Assembly: GCF_900102215.1 (NCBI RefSeq) | Contig: NZ_FNBG01000001.1 | Coordinates: forward strand, 372,001 to 436,000 | Reading direction: 5' to 3' | Length of the DNA: 64,000 bases | Origin: Fontibacillus panacisegetis | GTDB taxonomy: Bacteria; Bacillota; Bacilli; Paenibacillales; Paenibacillaceae | Part shown: positions 26,818 through 37,062 of the stretch, piece after piece | Layout: each line of letters begins with the position of its first letter | Position numbering within the stretch: the first letter of the stretch is position 1 | Position numbers and translations under genes: made by a program | The notes under the pieces: model-generated | Told to the model about the DNA's origin: nothing | What the model saw: the letters and a program-made list of their open reading frames with translations, nothing else | Database searches by the model: none

Positions 26818-27798
26818 CTACGGTGTATTCACACGATTTGGCGATAACGTCTCATCCACTGTGCCTAAAATCAACCCTTTATTACGAATAGCAGTAATCA
26901 TCCCTTTAAGTGCGTCACGGGAGGACGCCGTCGGATGCATCAGGATAAGAGAACCGGGTTCTACTTTCTTAGCAATTTTGCTCACAATTGAAGCAGCTGG
27001 CGGCTTCATCCAGTCTACCGTATCCAAAGTCCAAAGCACCGTTTTTAATCCTTGTTCAGCAGCCAGAATCACTGTCTTGTCATTAAAATCACCTGAAGGC
27101 GGGGCAAACCAACGATTCTCTACACCAAGCTTCTCTTTTAATAGATCCTTCGTTTTGGATATTTCCAGTCTAGCCCTTGTCGACTCAAGTTGACTCATAT
27201 TGGGATGAGAATATGCATGATTCTCGATTTGATGACCTCGCTTTTGAATTTCTAAAGCCATTTCAGCGTTCTTTTTTAACCAGCTTCCATCGAGAAAAAA
27301 AGTTGCTTTCACCTTAGTCTCATCCAAAATATCAAGCATCGGAACGATGTATTCATTGCCCCAAGCTACATTAATCATAAAAGCTGCCATAGGTTTGTTT
27401 GGATTTCCGCGGTAGATGGGATGCGGGCCTAAATCATCAAGATTTACTTTGGGCTTAATTTCCCGATAGACATACTCAATAGCTGAACCTTCCGGTTTCA
27501 GACGTGCCTTTTGATATGTACTCTCCACATCAACCTCAAGTCCGTTATACCCTGGAATCGCCTTCCATACCCGATCAACTACCGCATCAATCGGCTCAAT
27601 TCTAAGTTTTGCTGCCTCCTCCTGAATCATGGATAACAGCTTTTCTTCCCCCTTACTATCTGCGAACCATCCAAAGGCATCCTCACCAAATTCCTCAGCT
27701 CCCCTACCTTGAACAAATTCACGGATTCCCGTAAATTGGCCCAGCACTATGGCAATTAAAATGCATATTGAAACAACCGCAAATTTATTACGATTCAT
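26818..27798 (-). CDS. ylxY: NodB-fold polysaccharide deacetylase-like protein YlxY
   Basis: A 326-residue secreted or membrane-anchored protein (signal-type segment FAVVSICILIAIVLG) with a NodB-homology domain from about residue 135. Motif 2 is present (H194-x3-H198), as are APPSGDFN in place of motif 3 and LMHPT near the end, but motif 1, normally TFDDG, reads NVAWG (143-147): both aspartates that act as base and metal ligand are missing. This is typical of the YlxY branch and suggests a changed or lost deacetylase activity. In Bacillus ylxY is a sporulation gene; a sigma-E-like promoter stands upstream here. Confidence 0.88.
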   Translation of the reverse strand: MNRNKFAVVSICILIAIVLGQFTGIREFVQGRGAEEFGEDAFGWFADSKGEEKLLSMIQEEAAKLRIEPIDAVVDRVWKAIPGYNGLEVDVESTYQKARLKPEGSAIEYVYREIKPKVNLDDLGPHPIYRGNPNKPMAAFMINVAWGNEYIVPMLDILDETKVKATFFLDGSWLKKNAEMALEIQKRGHQIENHAYSHPNMSQLESTRARLEISKTKDLLKEKLGVENRWFAPPSGDFNDKTVILAAEQGLKTVLWTLDTVDWMKPPAASIVSKIAKKVEPGSLILMHPTASSRDALKGMITAIRNKGLILGTVDETLSPNRVNTP

Positions 27799-27830
27799 GA
27801 AGACTCATCCCTTCAGCGGGTTTTGTCCTC

Positions 27831-27859
27831 ATCATATGTGAACAGGCTATCAATTATTC
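27831..27859 (-). promoter_or_regulatory. Candidate sporulation promoter for ylxY
   Basis: Minus-strand GAATA (27859-27855), 16 bases, CATATGAT (27838-27831), near the sigma-E -10 consensus CATACAnT with two deviations. Chosen because ylxY homologues are mother-cell genes. Confidence 0.3.
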
Positions 27860-27881
27860 GGGAAGTGCATCTAAGTCACAC

Positions 27882-27924
27882 AAAAATAAAAAAAGAGCCA
27901 GAATAATTTCATTCTGTCTCTTTT
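27882..27924 (-). terminator. Rho-independent terminator after pnp
   Basis: A 14-position stem with one mismatch (27924-27911 with 27904-27891) around GAAATT, running into TTTTTTTATTTTT on the minus strand. Confidence 0.85.
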
Positions 27925-27966
27925 CCCGCGCTCATTAGATGTAAGGAAGAGTAAACAAGCTGATGT

Positions 27967-30060
27967 TTACTCTGTCTCCGCGGTCAGCACAGCTTTGCGG
28001 GAAAGATTGACCCGTCCCTGTTGGTCGATTTCAGTAACTTTAACAGTCACAGTATCACCGATCGCTACGACATCCTCTACTTTAGCAACCCGTTCAGTTG
28101 ACAGCTGGGAAATGTGTACAAGACCATCTTTGCCTGGTAATATCTCAACGAATGCGCCAAATTTCTCGACTCGTTTTACAGTACCAACATAGATTTCACC
28201 TACTACGACTTCCTTGACGATTCCTTCGATAATAGAACGTGCCTTATTGTTCATCTCTTCATCTGTTGAAGCGATAAACACACGACCGTCCTGCTCTATA
28301 TCAATCTTCACGCCAGTCTCTTCGATGATTTTGTTAATAATTTTGCCACCAGCACCAATTACATCGCGGATTTTGTCCGGGTTGATGTTCATGATAGTAA
28401 TCTTAGGTGCATATTTAGACAAATGCTCTTTCGGCTTTTGGATACGCTCCATCATTTTAGACAGAATGAACATACGTCCTTCTTTTGCCTGTTCCAGCGC
28501 ATCCGTCAAAATTTGGCGGTCAATACCATCAATTTTGATATCCATCTGGATTGCAGTTACGCCTTCGGATGTTCCGGCAACTTTAAAGTCCATATCACCA
28601 AGATGATCTTCCATACCTTGAATGTCTGTCAAAATCGAGACGTGCTCGTTGTCCTTGATCAGACCCATAGCTACACCAGCTACTGGAGCCTTGATCGGTA
28701 CACCTGCATCCATCATAGCCAGCGTACTGGCACAAATACTTGCTTGTGAAGTCGAGCCGTTCGATTCCAATACTTCAGATACAAGACGAATCGTGTACGG
28801 AAATTCAGATTCCGGCGGAATGACTTTGGAGAGTGCTCTTTCTCCAAGTGCGCCATGTCCAATTTCACGGCGTCCAGGAGCACGAAGCGGACGCGCTTCA
28901 CCTACGCTGAACGGAGGAAAGTTGTAATGATGCATAAATCGTTTGGATTCTTCGGGATGAATCCCGTCCAAAATTTGCACATCACCAAGCGCACCAAGTG
29001 TGCATACACTAAGTGCCTGTGTCTGACCACGTGTAAATAACCCAGAGCCATGTGTACGTGGCAAAAGGTTAATGTCACATTCAATTGGACGAATCTCATC
29101 GAGTTTTCGACCATCAGGACGAATTTTATCGTGAGTGATCAAGCGACGCACTTCTTCTTTTACGATGTCGTGCAGTACTTCCTTAACATCACTAAGCAGC
29201 TCCGGAGACTCTATGTATTTCTCCTCAAAATGAGCTACTGTCTCATCATTGATAGCATCGATTGCATCTTGACGAGCATGTTTTTCTGCAATTTTAACAG
29301 CTTCAACAAGACGAGCAGCTGCAAATTCGCGAACTTCACGGTTTACTTCTGAATCAACGGAGTGAAGGATAACCTCCATTTTCTCTTTACCAGCAATTGC
29401 AACGAGCTCTTCAATAACGGCAACGATCTTCTTGATTTCATCATGTCCAAACATGATCGCTTCAAGCATTACGTCTTCCGGAACTTCATTAGCTTCAGCC
29501 TCAACCATCATAATGGCGTCTTTCGTTCCAGCCACTACGACATAAATATCACTTGCTTCTTGCTGCGCAAGATCCGGGTTAATGACAAATTGACCGTTTA
29601 CGCGTCCGACAGCTACGCCGCCAATCGGCCCGTTAAACGGTACGTCTGAAATACTCAATGCAGCCGAAGTGCCAATCATAGCGGCAATTTCCGGCGAACA
29701 GTCCTGATTCACACTCATAACCATGTTCACGATCTGCACATCATTACGAAAGCCCTCTGGAAATAAAGGACGAATCGGACGATCAGTAAGGCGGCTGGCG
29801 AGGATCGCTTTTTCACTAGGACGACCTTCTCTTTTAATAAATCCTCCAGGGATTTTACCAACAGCGTACAGCTTTTCTTCATAGTTCACGGTCAATGGGA
29901 AGAAGTCCAAATCCTTTGGACCCGGCGAAGCCGTTACTGTACATAATACAGACGTATCTCCGTACCGAACCATAACCGCTGCATTCGCCTGTTTAGCCAG
30001 ACGACCGGTTTCCAGTATAAGAGGTCTTCCTCCTAACTGCATTTCTACATGTTTTTCCAT
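27967..30060 (-). CDS. pnp: Polyribonucleotide nucleotidyltransferase (PNPase)
   Basis: Phosphorolytic 3'-5' exoribonuclease of the RNA degradation machinery. Two RNase PH-like domains flank a helical linker; near the C-terminus come the KH domain ([15 protein letters not shown]) and the S1 domain ([19 protein letters not shown]). From ATG at 30060, with AAGGAGG at proper distance, it has 697 residues; a 33-codon upstream extension has no ribosome binding site and is Cys-rich. A promoter and a 5' hairpin lie in the roughly 245-base gap behind rpsO, so it can be expressed apart from rpsO. Confidence 0.96.
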   Translation of the reverse strand: MEKHVEMQLGGRPLILETGRLAKQANAAVMVRYGDTSVLCTVTASPGPKDLDFFPLTVNYEEKLYAVGKIPGGFIKREGRPSEKAILASRLTDRPIRPLFPEGFRNDVQIVNMVMSVNQDCSPEIAAMIGTSAALSISDVPFNGPIGGVAVGRVNGQFVINPDLAQQEASDIYVVVAGTKDAIMMVEAEANEVPEDVMLEAIMFGHDEIKKIVAVIEELVAIAGKEKMEVILHSVDSEVNREVREFAAARLVEAVKIAEKHARQDAIDAINDETVAHFEEKYIESPELLSDVKEVLHDIVKEEVRRLITHDKIRPDGRKLDEIRPIECDINLLPRTHGSGLFTRGQTQALSVCTLGALGDVQILDGIHPEESKRFMHHYNFPPFSVGEARPLRAPGRREIGHGALGERALSKVIPPESEFPYTIRLVSEVLESNGSTSQASICASTLAMMDAGVPIKAPVAGVAMGLIKDNEHVSILTDIQGMEDHLGDMDFKVAGTSEGVTAIQMDIKIDGIDRQILTDALEQAKEGRMFILSKMMERIQKPKEHLSKYAPKITIMNINPDKIRDVIGAGGKIINKIIEETGVKIDIEQDGRVFIASTDEEMNNKARSIIEGIVKEVVVGEIYVGTVKRVEKFGAFVEILPGKDGLVHISQLSTERVAKVEDVVAIGDTVTVKVTEIDQQGRVNLSRKAVLTAETE

Positions 30061-30168
30061 GTGATCCCTCCTTGTTACCATTAAAAGTTCGGTACAAGTC
30101 TCATTATTTCCTGCTTTACCCCGATTCATAAAGCAAAGCTCACAATAAACTTGTCCCAATCACAACAA

Positions 30169-30186
30169 AAGCTCCTGACGGAGCTT
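30169..30186 (-). promoter_or_regulatory. Hairpin at the 5' end of the pnp mRNA
   Basis: AAGCTCC-GTCA-GGAGCTT with TTTG behind it. It would begin about 3 bases after the transcription start predicted from the TATAAT at 30201-30196. It could be a terminator/attenuator, or a 5' stem that shields or regulates the pnp mRNA. Confidence 0.55.
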
Positions 30187-30195
30187 ATGTACGAA

Positions 30196-30224
30196 ATTAT
30201 AATTAAAGTATACTCCTGTTGCTA
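30196..30224 (-). promoter_or_regulatory. Candidate sigma-A promoter for pnp
   Basis: Minus-strand TAGCAA (30224-30219), 17 bases, consensus TATAAT (30201-30196). The -35 is weak and overlaps the foot of the rpsO terminator. Confidence 0.5.
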
Positions 30225-30225
30225 A

Positions 30226-30288
30226 AAAGCAACCTAGCAAGCGCTCCATCCGCTTCAACAGCGGATTAGGAGGTTACCAGGCTGCTTT
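30226..30288 (-). terminator. Compound terminator after rpsO
   Basis: Outer stem AAAGCAGCCT (30288-30279) with AGGTTGCTTT (30235-30226) holds an inner hairpin built on ATCCGCT/AGCGGAT. The 3' arm can instead form GTTGC-TTTTTA-GCAAC with the next bases, so two folds compete. Confidence 0.7.
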
Positions 30289-30305
30289 AATACAACAAAG
30301 TCAAA

Positions 30306-30575
30306 TTAACGACGCAATCCAAGTTTCTCAATCAAAGCGGAATAACGTCTAACGTCTTTGTTCTTCAAGTAAGCAAGCAACTTACGACGTTGACCAACCA
30401 TTTTCAAGAGACCGCGACGAGAATGATGATCCTTCTTGTGCGTACGCAAGTGGTCTGTCAAGTTAACGATGTTTTCCGTAAGGATAGCAATTTGCACCTC
30501 TGGTGATCCTGTATCGGATTCATGAGTTTTGTGCTCTTCGATCAATTGTTGTTTACGTTCTTGAGTCAATGCCAT
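30306..30575 (-). CDS. rpsO: 30S ribosomal protein S15
   Basis: Primary 16S rRNA-binding protein of the small-subunit platform; 89 residues from ATG at 30575 ([15 protein letters not shown]), which has AAAGGAGGTGA at ideal distance. The conserved helices [15 protein letters not shown] and [21 protein letters not shown] are complete. In many bacteria S15 represses its own translation through the leader, but no leader fold was resolved here. Order ribF-rpsO-pnp is conserved. Confidence 0.97.
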   Translation of the reverse strand: MALTQERKQQLIEEHKTHESDTGSPEVQIAILTENIVNLTDHLRTHKKDHHSRRGLLKMVGQRRKLLAYLKNKDVRRYSALIEKLGLRR

Positions 30576-30700
30576 CCTGTTCACCTCCTTTAATATAATC
30601 GCCATTAGCCTAGTAATGAGACGGTGAGATCAAATAACCAAGCTAAGGTTATATGTTATGGGACATATCAGAAAATATATCCACATACACAACGTTAATT

Positions 30701-30730
30701 AGTATAACATAACATTTAATTAAAAGTAAA
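30701..30730 (-). promoter_or_regulatory. Candidate sigma-A promoter for rpsO
   Basis: Minus-strand TTTACT (30730-30725), 18 bases, TATACT (30706-30701), about 125 bases before the rpsO start. The long leader would leave room for S15 autoregulation. Confidence 0.45.
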
Positions 30731-30758
30731 TGGGGGTTGTCCTTAATATACTCGTACT

Positions 30759-31706
30759 CTAATCTATAGGCTGAAGGAGTTCCCGCGCTGTCATAGCATC
30801 CTTTGTAATTTGTGATACTAATTCATCAATACCGTTAAACTTCCGCTCTTCCCTGATGAAATGAATAAGCTGTACTAACAAAATATCTCCGTATAAGTCC
30901 CCGCTATAATCCAGCAAATGTATTTCCAGGGTTGGATGGAGCACATTATCGTGGAATGTTGGCTTTACACCTACATTCATTACTCCTTGATGCCATGTTC
31001 CATTATGATTGGCTCTTACTGCATAAACCCCTTTTGCAGGTAATACATAATGCTCACTCGGCTCTACATTGGCTGTTGGAAATCCGATCTTCCGGCCCCG
31101 TTTTTCTCCATGCATTACAGTTCCCTTAAGTGTGTATGGGCGCCCCAGCCAGGAATTGGTCAGAGATACATCACCTTCCTGCAACGCCTTTCTAATTCCG
31201 GAGCTGCTTACCTTCTCGCCTTCAATAAGAAATGGCGGTACGGTATGTACATCCATCGTATTTTCACTTAATTCACGCAGCATTCCTGCATGACCTTCCC
31301 CACGGTAGCCAAAACGAAAATCAAAGCCAACTACAGCGGTTGTGGTACCAAGCGGAAGCAGCATCCCACTCACAAAGTTTTGTGGGCTCACTCTTGAGAA
31401 TGCATCATTAAACTCTACAATATATAAATAATCTACACCCATCTCCCGAAGTATTTCCTCTTTCTCCTCCGGTGGAGTCAGGTAGCCTTCATAGTCACCT
31501 TTCTTCATCACTTCTTTGGGATGCGGATGAAAGGTCATGACGGAAGCGGGAAGCCCGACCTGCGCTGCGAGTCTTACAGCGGACTGTATGACACTGGCAT
31601 GCCCCAAGTGCAGACCGTCAAACTGACCAATTGCCAGAACCTGCGGTCTGGCATAGTCTGTTATAATGTCCTCGGTTAAAGGATAAGTTAAGGTTATCGT
31701 TTCCAC
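30759..31706 (-). CDS. ribF: Bifunctional riboflavin kinase/FAD synthetase
   Basis: Makes FMN and FAD from riboflavin. N-terminal adenylyltransferase domain with AIGQFDGLHLGH (HxGH-type motif, H33/H36) and C-terminal riboflavin kinase domain starting near GTVMHGEKRGRKIGFPTANV, complete to 315 residues. Start GTG with AGGTGAG 7 bases upstream. Directly behind truB in the long nusA operon. Confidence 0.95.
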   Translation of the reverse strand: METITLTYPLTEDIITDYARPQVLAIGQFDGLHLGHASVIQSAVRLAAQVGLPASVMTFHPHPKEVMKKGDYEGYLTPPEEKEEILREMGVDYLYIVEFNDAFSRVSPQNFVSGMLLPLGTTTAVVGFDFRFGYRGEGHAGMLRELSENTMDVHTVPPFLIEGEKVSSSGIRKALQEGDVSLTNSWLGRPYTLKGTVMHGEKRGRKIGFPTANVEPSEHYVLPAKGVYAVRANHNGTWHQGVMNVGVKPTFHDNVLHPTLEIHLLDYSGDLYGDILLVQLIHFIREERKFNGIDELVSQITKDAMTARELLQPID

Positions 31707-31734
31707 AATCGTCTCACCTGCAATATACTGTGAT

Positions 31735-32658
31735 TTATTCCGGATGAAATACTTTAACCGGAGTTACTGCCCCCGTAGATTCATCCACACGGAAAATACC
31801 TAGAAATTGTTGATCCGGTCCATATAACCGGATCGTGCTTCCTTTGACAACATCCGGCTCAACAACTGATGAAGAGAGTCGTTGTCCCTGAATGGCTGCC
31901 TTTACTTTCTCTTCCTGCACGGTATGTGCAGGCAAGTGATGAACGGCTTGGTCAACTGGAATCAAATGCGATTGCAATGTTCCTGACTGAACATACTCAG
32001 CTAGCTGCTCCAGTGTGATACATTGATCTTCTGGAATTCCTGCAGACATCGTTCTCCGAAGCTCCTCCATCGCTGCCGGCACTCCAAGAGCACGCCCAAT
32101 ATCTACACATAGCGTACGGATGTAAGTTCCCTTAGAGCAAAGTGTTCGGAAAGAAATTCGCGGGTGAATATCATCAGGCTGAAACGAAATCATCTCCAGT
32201 TCATGAATCGTAACCTCACGAGCCTTACGCTCAACCGTTTTTCCTTCACGAGCAAGTTCGTAGAGACGTTTGCCATTTTGCTTGATGGCGGAATACATCG
32301 GAGGCACTTGAGAAATCGTTCCTGTAAATTTGGACAACACATCTAGAACCTGTTCTTCAGTTACTGATACTTGATCAGTACTTTCCAGTACTTTCCCCGA
32401 CATGTCCTCAGTATCCGTCGCAACACCAAGAATCAAGGTTGCTTCGTATTCCTTAGGAAGCTCCTGAAGATATTCAACCATTCTAGTTGCTCTGCCAAGA
32501 CACAACGGCAGAACACCTGTCACTGCAGGGTCCAGAGTACCTGTATGACCGATCCGTTTCATTCTCAAAATGCCACGTGATTTAGCAACTACATCATGAG
32601 AAGTAAAACCGACTGGCTTACGTATAGGCAAAATGCCTTCGTAGTTCATTTGATTCAT
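31735..32658 (-). CDS. truB: tRNA pseudouridine(55) synthase
   Basis: Forms the T-loop pseudouridine of tRNA. The catalytic Asp43 is in GHTGTLDPAVTGVL; the N-terminal GILPIRKPVGFTSHDVV and a C-terminal PUA-like domain complete a 307-residue protein. ATG overlaps the nrnA stop by 4 bases and AAGG lies 7 bases upstream. Confidence 0.95.
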   Translation of the reverse strand: MNQMNYEGILPIRKPVGFTSHDVVAKSRGILRMKRIGHTGTLDPAVTGVLPLCLGRATRMVEYLQELPKEYEATLILGVATDTEDMSGKVLESTDQVSVTEEQVLDVLSKFTGTISQVPPMYSAIKQNGKRLYELAREGKTVERKAREVTIHELEMISFQPDDIHPRISFRTLCSKGTYIRTLCVDIGRALGVPAAMEELRRTMSAGIPEDQCITLEQLAEYVQSGTLQSHLIPVDQAVHHLPAHTVQEEKVKAAIQGQRLSSSVVEPDVVKGSTIRLYGPDQQFLGIFRVDESTGAVTPVKVFHPE

Positions 32659-33632
32659 AACTGAGCCTTCACCTGCTCCAGCACGTGCAGAACAATCTCA
32701 TCCAGTGTACCTTCTATACGAGCACCCGCTGCTCGAATATGTCCACCGCCTCCAAAGCTCTGTGCAACGCGGGCTACGTCTACTTTACCTGCCGAACGTA
32801 AACTTACCTTAACGGCATTCTCATTAATTACTTTAAACAAAAGACCAACCTCGACACCTTGAATATTTCGGGGATAGTTTACGATTCCCTCCAAATCTTC
32901 ATGTATAGCTCCCGTAAGTCTCATATCTTCATCGTCGACGGTCACCCAACTGATCTTGCCGTCTTCGCTTATTTGCAATCCATTTAAAGCTTTTGTTAAC
33001 AAACGAAGCTGAGGCAATGTCATTTGCTCAAGCAGCTTCTCAGACAAGCCCGGACCATCAACTCCATATTCCAGCAGCCTGGAGGCAATTGCCATCACCT
33101 TAGGCGATGTACTCGAATAACGGAACCCGCCTGTATCAGTCAACAATCCTGTATATAGCGCTGTTGCTACATCATGATCTAAAGGCTTGTTCATATATTG
33201 AATAAGATCAAACAATATCTCGACAGTTGCTGCCGCATTTGAAACGATGAGATTTATAGCGCCATATGCATCATTAGTCGGATGGTGATCAATATTTACA
33301 ATTCGAGCATCATCAGTAAAGATGAGATGGCTCTTTCCTACTCTTTTAAAATCTGCACAATCCACGCATATTACATTTTTATACTTACTTTGGAGCGGAG
33401 TTTCCGATAGATCGACAATTTGCTCTGAGTGCCATAAATAGCTCATTCGCCGCGGAATAGGTCCTTCATTGACCATCGTGTAATTTTTACCCAGACATGA
33501 GAGAAGCCAGCCCACCGCAAGGGTAGAACTGACTGCATCTCCGTCCGGCTGTACATGCGACACTACCAGGAAATCGTCTCGCTCCGTCAAAAACTGCTCG
33601 ATTTGCCGGAACTCCTGTTCATTGGTCTGCAT
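32655..33632 (-). CDS. nrnA: DHH-family oligoribonuclease/pAp phosphatase NrnA
   Basis: Degrades short RNA fragments (nanoRNA) and dephosphorylates 3'-phosphoadenosine 5'-phosphate. Motif SHVQPDGDAVSS near residue 25, the name-giving NIDHHPTND, and the C-terminal DHHA1 motif GGGGHIRAAGA are all there. From ATG at 33632 (AAGGAG upstream) it has 325 residues; the frame extends 30 codons further into rbfA but without a ribosome binding site. Confidence 0.93.
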   Translation of the reverse strand: MQTNEQEFRQIEQFLTERDDFLVVSHVQPDGDAVSSTLAVGWLLSCLGKNYTMVNEGPIPRRMSYLWHSEQIVDLSETPLQSKYKNVICVDCADFKRVGKSHLIFTDDARIVNIDHHPTNDAYGAINLIVSNAAATVEILFDLIQYMNKPLDHDVATALYTGLLTDTGGFRYSSTSPKVMAIASRLLEYGVDGPGLSEKLLEQMTLPQLRLLTKALNGLQISEDGKISWVTVDDEDMRLTGAIHEDLEGIVNYPRNIQGVEVGLLFKVINENAVKVSLRSAGKVDVARVAQSFGGGGHIRAAGARIEGTLDEIVLHVLEQVKAQL

Positions 33633-33651
33633 TGCCGTCTCCTTTAAATTC

Positions 33652-34005
33652 TCATTTTTCTTCTTCATGTGAAATATCGCCCAGCAGCTTTTCAATTCGG
33701 CTGCCATATGCAATAGATTCATCTATTTTGAATATCAGCTCAGGTGTATGTCTCAGCCGTATTCTTTTCCCAAGCTCGGTACGCAAAAATCCGTTAGCTT
33801 TTTCAAGCCCCTTGAGCGAGTCCTTTTTTGCATCTTCATCACCAAACACGCTCAAATAAATTTTTGCTTGTGACAAATCATTAGTCACATCGACCCCGGT
33901 CACTGTAACAAACCCAATACGCGGATCTTTCAATTCACTTTGGATAAGTACACTGAGTTCTTTTTTAATTTGCTCGCTTACGCGGCCGGTACGATTTTTA
34001 GCCAT
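33652..34005 (-). CDS. rbfA: 30S ribosome-binding factor RbfA
   Basis: KH-like fold protein for late 30S maturation and cold adaptation. 117 residues, with the opening [17 protein letters not shown] and the central [21 protein letters not shown] of the family. GAGGTG before ATG. The 83-base gap to infB contains an inverted-repeat element. Confidence 0.95.
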   Translation of the reverse strand: MAKNRTGRVSEQIKKELSVLIQSELKDPRIGFVTVTGVDVTNDLSQAKIYLSVFGDEDAKKDSLKGLEKANGFLRTELGKRIRLRHTPELIFKIDESIAYGSRIEKLLGDISHEEEK

Positions 34006-34030
34006 TTACGACACCTCGCTCAAAATGCAA

Positions 34031-34081
34031 GTTCAAAGAGTCAGGTTTCAGTACTACGTGACCAAGATGACTTTTATGAAC
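34031..34081. repeat. Short inverted-repeat element, GTTCAAAAAGTCA family
   Basis: GTTCAAAGAGTCA (34031-34043) and TGACTTTTATGAAC (34068-34081) are near-perfect inverted ends around 24 bases. The middle (ACGTGACCAAGA) resembles part of the left side of the 168-bp copy at 53787. It fills most of the gap between infB and rbfA. Confidence 0.6.
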
Positions 34082-34088
34082 TACCTTG

Positions 34089-36746
34089 CTACTTACGTTC
34101 GACGGTTTCCATAATAAATGCTTCGATAATGTCGCCTTCTTTGAGATCGTTGTAGTTATCAAGAGTAATACCGCATTCGTACCCTTGTGCAACTTCCTTG
34201 GCGTCATCTTTAAAGCGTTTAAGGGAATCAATTTTACCCTCGAAAACAACGATACCGTCACGAATCAGGCGAGCTTCGGCAGCACGAGAAATCTTGCCAG
34301 ATGTAACCATACAACCCGCGATTGTACCCACTTTGCTAATTTTAAATGTATTACGAACTTCAGCATGCCCAATTACGGATTCTTTATAGACCGGATCAAG
34401 CATACCTTTCATTGCCTGTTCAATTTCTTCGATAGCATTATAAATAACGCGATGCAAACGAATATCTACTTTTTCCTGTTCTGCAGTTGCTTTAGTCTGA
34501 CTGTCTGGACGAACGTTAAAGCCGATGACAATCGCATTAGAAGCTGCAGCCAGAATAATATCGGATTCAGTAATCGCACCGGCGCCGCTATGAATAATTT
34601 TAACGCGTACGCCTTCTACTTCGATCTTCTCAAGGGAGCCCTTCAGTGCTTCAACGGAACCTTGAACGTCCGCTTTAATAATTACATTCAGATCCTTGAT
34701 TTCGCCCTCTTTAATGTGACGGAACAAGTCGTCAAGTGTAACTCTTGTATTAGCACCAAGATCAGATTGACGTTGCGTAATCGCACGTTTCTCGGCAATG
34801 TGGCGAGCTTTACGCTCATCCTCAAATACCATGAAAGGATCACCCGCTTGTGGAACTTCCGTAAGACCGGTAATTTCAATCGGTGTGGAAGGTCCAGCTT
34901 CCTTGAGACGACGGCCTTTATCATTCACCATTGCACGAACACGTCCGAAGCAGTTACCCGCTACAAATGCATCTCCGACTTTGAGTGTACCGTGTTGAAC
35001 GAGAATACGAGCAACCGGACCACGGCTCTTGTCAAGCTCAGCTTCAATAACAGCTCCGCGAGCGCGTTTATCAGGATTTGCTTTGTATTCGTTAACTTCT
35101 GCCACAAGCAGAATCATTTCCAGCAGACCTTCAAGACCCATTTTTTGCTTAGCCGAAACGTTAACGAAAATTGTATCTCCGCCCCACTCTTCCGGTACGA
35201 GTCCGTATTCAGTGAGTTCTTGCTTTACTTTATCCGGATTAGCATCCGGCTTATCGATTTTGTTTACTGCTACGATAATAGGAAGTCCTGCTGCTTTGGC
35301 ATGGTTAACAGCCTCAACCGTTTGCGGCATGACACCGTCATCGGCTGCTACGACGATAATCGTAATATCTGTAAGCTGTGCACCACGAGCACGCATTGCT
35401 GTAAATGCTTCGTGACCCGGAGTATCCAGGAATGTAATCTTTTTACCGTTGATTTCAACTTGATAAGCACCGATATGCTGAGTAATACCGCCAGCTTCTC
35501 CGCCTGTAACATTCGTAGAACGAATAGCATCAAGAAGTGTCGTCTTACCATGGTCAACGTGGCCCATAATCGTAACAACTGGTGGACGCTCCAGCAAATC
35601 CGTCTCTTCATCCACTTCTTCAATCGTTTCGAAGCGATCGTCCTCAACCGGAATCTTCACTTCAACTTCAACACCGAAGTCACCTGCAAGTAACAAAATA
35701 GTGTCAATGTCGAGTTCTTGGTTAATCGTAGCCATTACTCCAAGAGAAATAAGCTTTTTGATAACTTCGGAAGCATCCTTATGAAGCAGTTTGGCTGTTT
35801 CGCCTACTGTCATCGTACCACGAACGATAATTTTCTTTGGCGTATTATCGATCTTCTCACGATATTGCTGAGGAGCCTGTGAACCTTTGCCACGGCCACC
35901 TTTTCCACCGCGGTTGTTCTTAAATCCGCCCTGACGGTTATCATCAAAACGGTTGTTTCTGTTGTTGTTGTTATAGCCACCGCCGCCGCTGTTACCTTTT
36001 CTCGCACCTTGGCCTTGACCACCTTGGTTACGGTTGCTGTTAAAGCCCCCGCTATTAGATCCAGTGTTCGATCCATTATTCGAGAAGTTACGGTTTGGCG
36101 ATGATTGAGATTGCGTATTACGTGCACCTCCACTGTTATTCCCCTGATATGAGGAATTACCTTGGCCCTGTCCACGATTCGGTTGGTTATTGTTATTGCG
36201 ATTGCCAGGCGATTGCCCTTGGCCGGAACCTTGCTGTGAAGGACGGTTGCTTTGCCCTGGACGATTATTCTGATGCTGATTTCCGGATGGACGATGACTT
36301 CTCTCTTGAGTTGCTGATGTGCTGCTCGTAGCAGCTTGATTATTGGTTGATTGTTTATTATTCATGCTAACCTGCTTTTCATGTTGATTTTTGTCAATAT
36401 TTTGTCCTTCTTTTACCCCATTATTACGGCCTTGATTTCCTTGCTGGCTCGGATGATCACTAGGTGCTGATTTCGGCGCTTGACTTCCTCCTGCGGAAGC
36501 CGGAGCCGACGATTTGACTGGAGTCTCGGTTCGACTCGAGCTTTCACGTTTGGCAGCTGCACTACTCTTGATATCCTTGAAAAATTTCTCTACGCGATCA
36601 ACCGCATCATTTTCCATAACACTCATATGATTATTGACCGGAATTTCAAGACGTTTAAGAATAGTTATAATTTCTTTACTACTCATATTGAGTGATTTAG
36701 CATATTCGTACACCCTGAGTTTATCTTTGTTTTCTTGTTTACTCAA
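34089..36746 (-). CDS. infB: Translation initiation factor IF-2
   Basis: GTPase that places initiator tRNA on the ribosome; 885 residues. An N-terminal IF2_N subdomain ([21 protein letters not shown]) is followed by an Asn/Gly/Gln/Ser-rich region of low complexity (about 65-290), a second IF2_N domain, then the G domain with GHVDHGKT (395-402), DTPGHE, NKID, and domains II-IV. Start TTG with GGAGGTGG upstream, overlapping the ylxQ end by 8 bases. The long disordered region is longer and more Asn-rich than in Bacillus. Confidence 0.96.
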   Translation of the reverse strand: MSKQENKDKLRVYEYAKSLNMSSKEIITILKRLEIPVNNHMSVMENDAVDRVEKFFKDIKSSAAAKRESSSRTETPVKSSAPASAGGSQAPKSAPSDHPSQQGNQGRNNGVKEGQNIDKNQHEKQVSMNNKQSTNNQAATSSTSATQERSHRPSGNQHQNNRPGQSNRPSQQGSGQGQSPGNRNNNNQPNRGQGQGNSSYQGNNSGGARNTQSQSSPNRNFSNNGSNTGSNSGGFNSNRNQGGQGQGARKGNSGGGGYNNNNRNNRFDDNRQGGFKNNRGGKGGRGKGSQAPQQYREKIDNTPKKIIVRGTMTVGETAKLLHKDASEVIKKLISLGVMATINQELDIDTILLLAGDFGVEVEVKIPVEDDRFETIEEVDEETDLLERPPVVTIMGHVDHGKTTLLDAIRSTNVTGGEAGGITQHIGAYQVEINGKKITFLDTPGHEAFTAMRARGAQLTDITIIVVAADDGVMPQTVEAVNHAKAAGLPIIVAVNKIDKPDANPDKVKQELTEYGLVPEEWGGDTIFVNVSAKQKMGLEGLLEMILLVAEVNEYKANPDKRARGAVIEAELDKSRGPVARILVQHGTLKVGDAFVAGNCFGRVRAMVNDKGRRLKEAGPSTPIEITGLTEVPQAGDPFMVFEDERKARHIAEKRAITQRQSDLGANTRVTLDDLFRHIKEGEIKDLNVIIKADVQGSVEALKGSLEKIEVEGVRVKIIHSGAGAITESDIILAAASNAIVIGFNVRPDSQTKATAEQEKVDIRLHRVIYNAIEEIEQAMKGMLDPVYKESVIGHAEVRNTFKISKVGTIAGCMVTSGKISRAAEARLIRDGIVVFEGKIDSLKRFKDDAKEVAQGYECGITLDNYNDLKEGDIIEAFIMETVERK

Positions 36747-37062
36747 TATACTCCACCTCCGACGTTTTCACGATTTCTTTTCTAATCATATCGGCAAACC
36801 CTTGATCGGTTAACGCAAGTACTACTCTTTCGGGTTTCCCTACGCTGGATCCCAGCATCTCTCGGTCAAATCCAATGATCAAAGGGACTTTATACGTTCT
36901 GCATTTATCGCGGAATTTCTTGTGGGTATTGGCAGAAGCATCTTTGGCAACGATCACTAGTCTGGCTTCAGATGATCGAACAGATTTCAATACAATTTCA
37001 TCTCCGGTTACGAGTTTTCCCGCCCGCATCGCGAGACCCAGATTAGAAAAAATCTTACTCAT
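36739..37062 (-). CDS. ylxQ: L7Ae-type RNA-binding protein YlxQ
   Basis: A 107-residue L7Ae/L30e-fold protein ([22 protein letters not shown]), presumed to bind kink-turn RNA; role not settled. ATG at 37062 overlaps the ylxR stop (ATGAGTAA) and has GAGG 9 bases upstream; a 7-codon longer version from 37083 is less likely. Conserved nusA-ylxR-ylxQ-infB order. Confidence 0.92.
   Translation of the reverse strand: MSKIFSNLGLAMRAGKLVTGDEIVLKSVRSSEARLVIVAKDASANTHKKFRDKCRTYKVPLIIGFDREMLGSSVGKPERVVLALTDQGFADMIRKEIVKTSEVEYIE

Noticed and set aside
30061-30159. N-terminal extension of PNPase
   Set aside because: Cys-rich, overlaps the mRNA leader, and the AAGGAGG box lies after it, right before the ATG at 30060.
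34086-35693. A 535-codon open frame on the plus strand, antisense to infB
   Set aside because: It mirrors codon bias of infB, is full of Asn, Phe and Cys with no recognisable domain, has no ribosome binding site, and infB is certain on the other strand.
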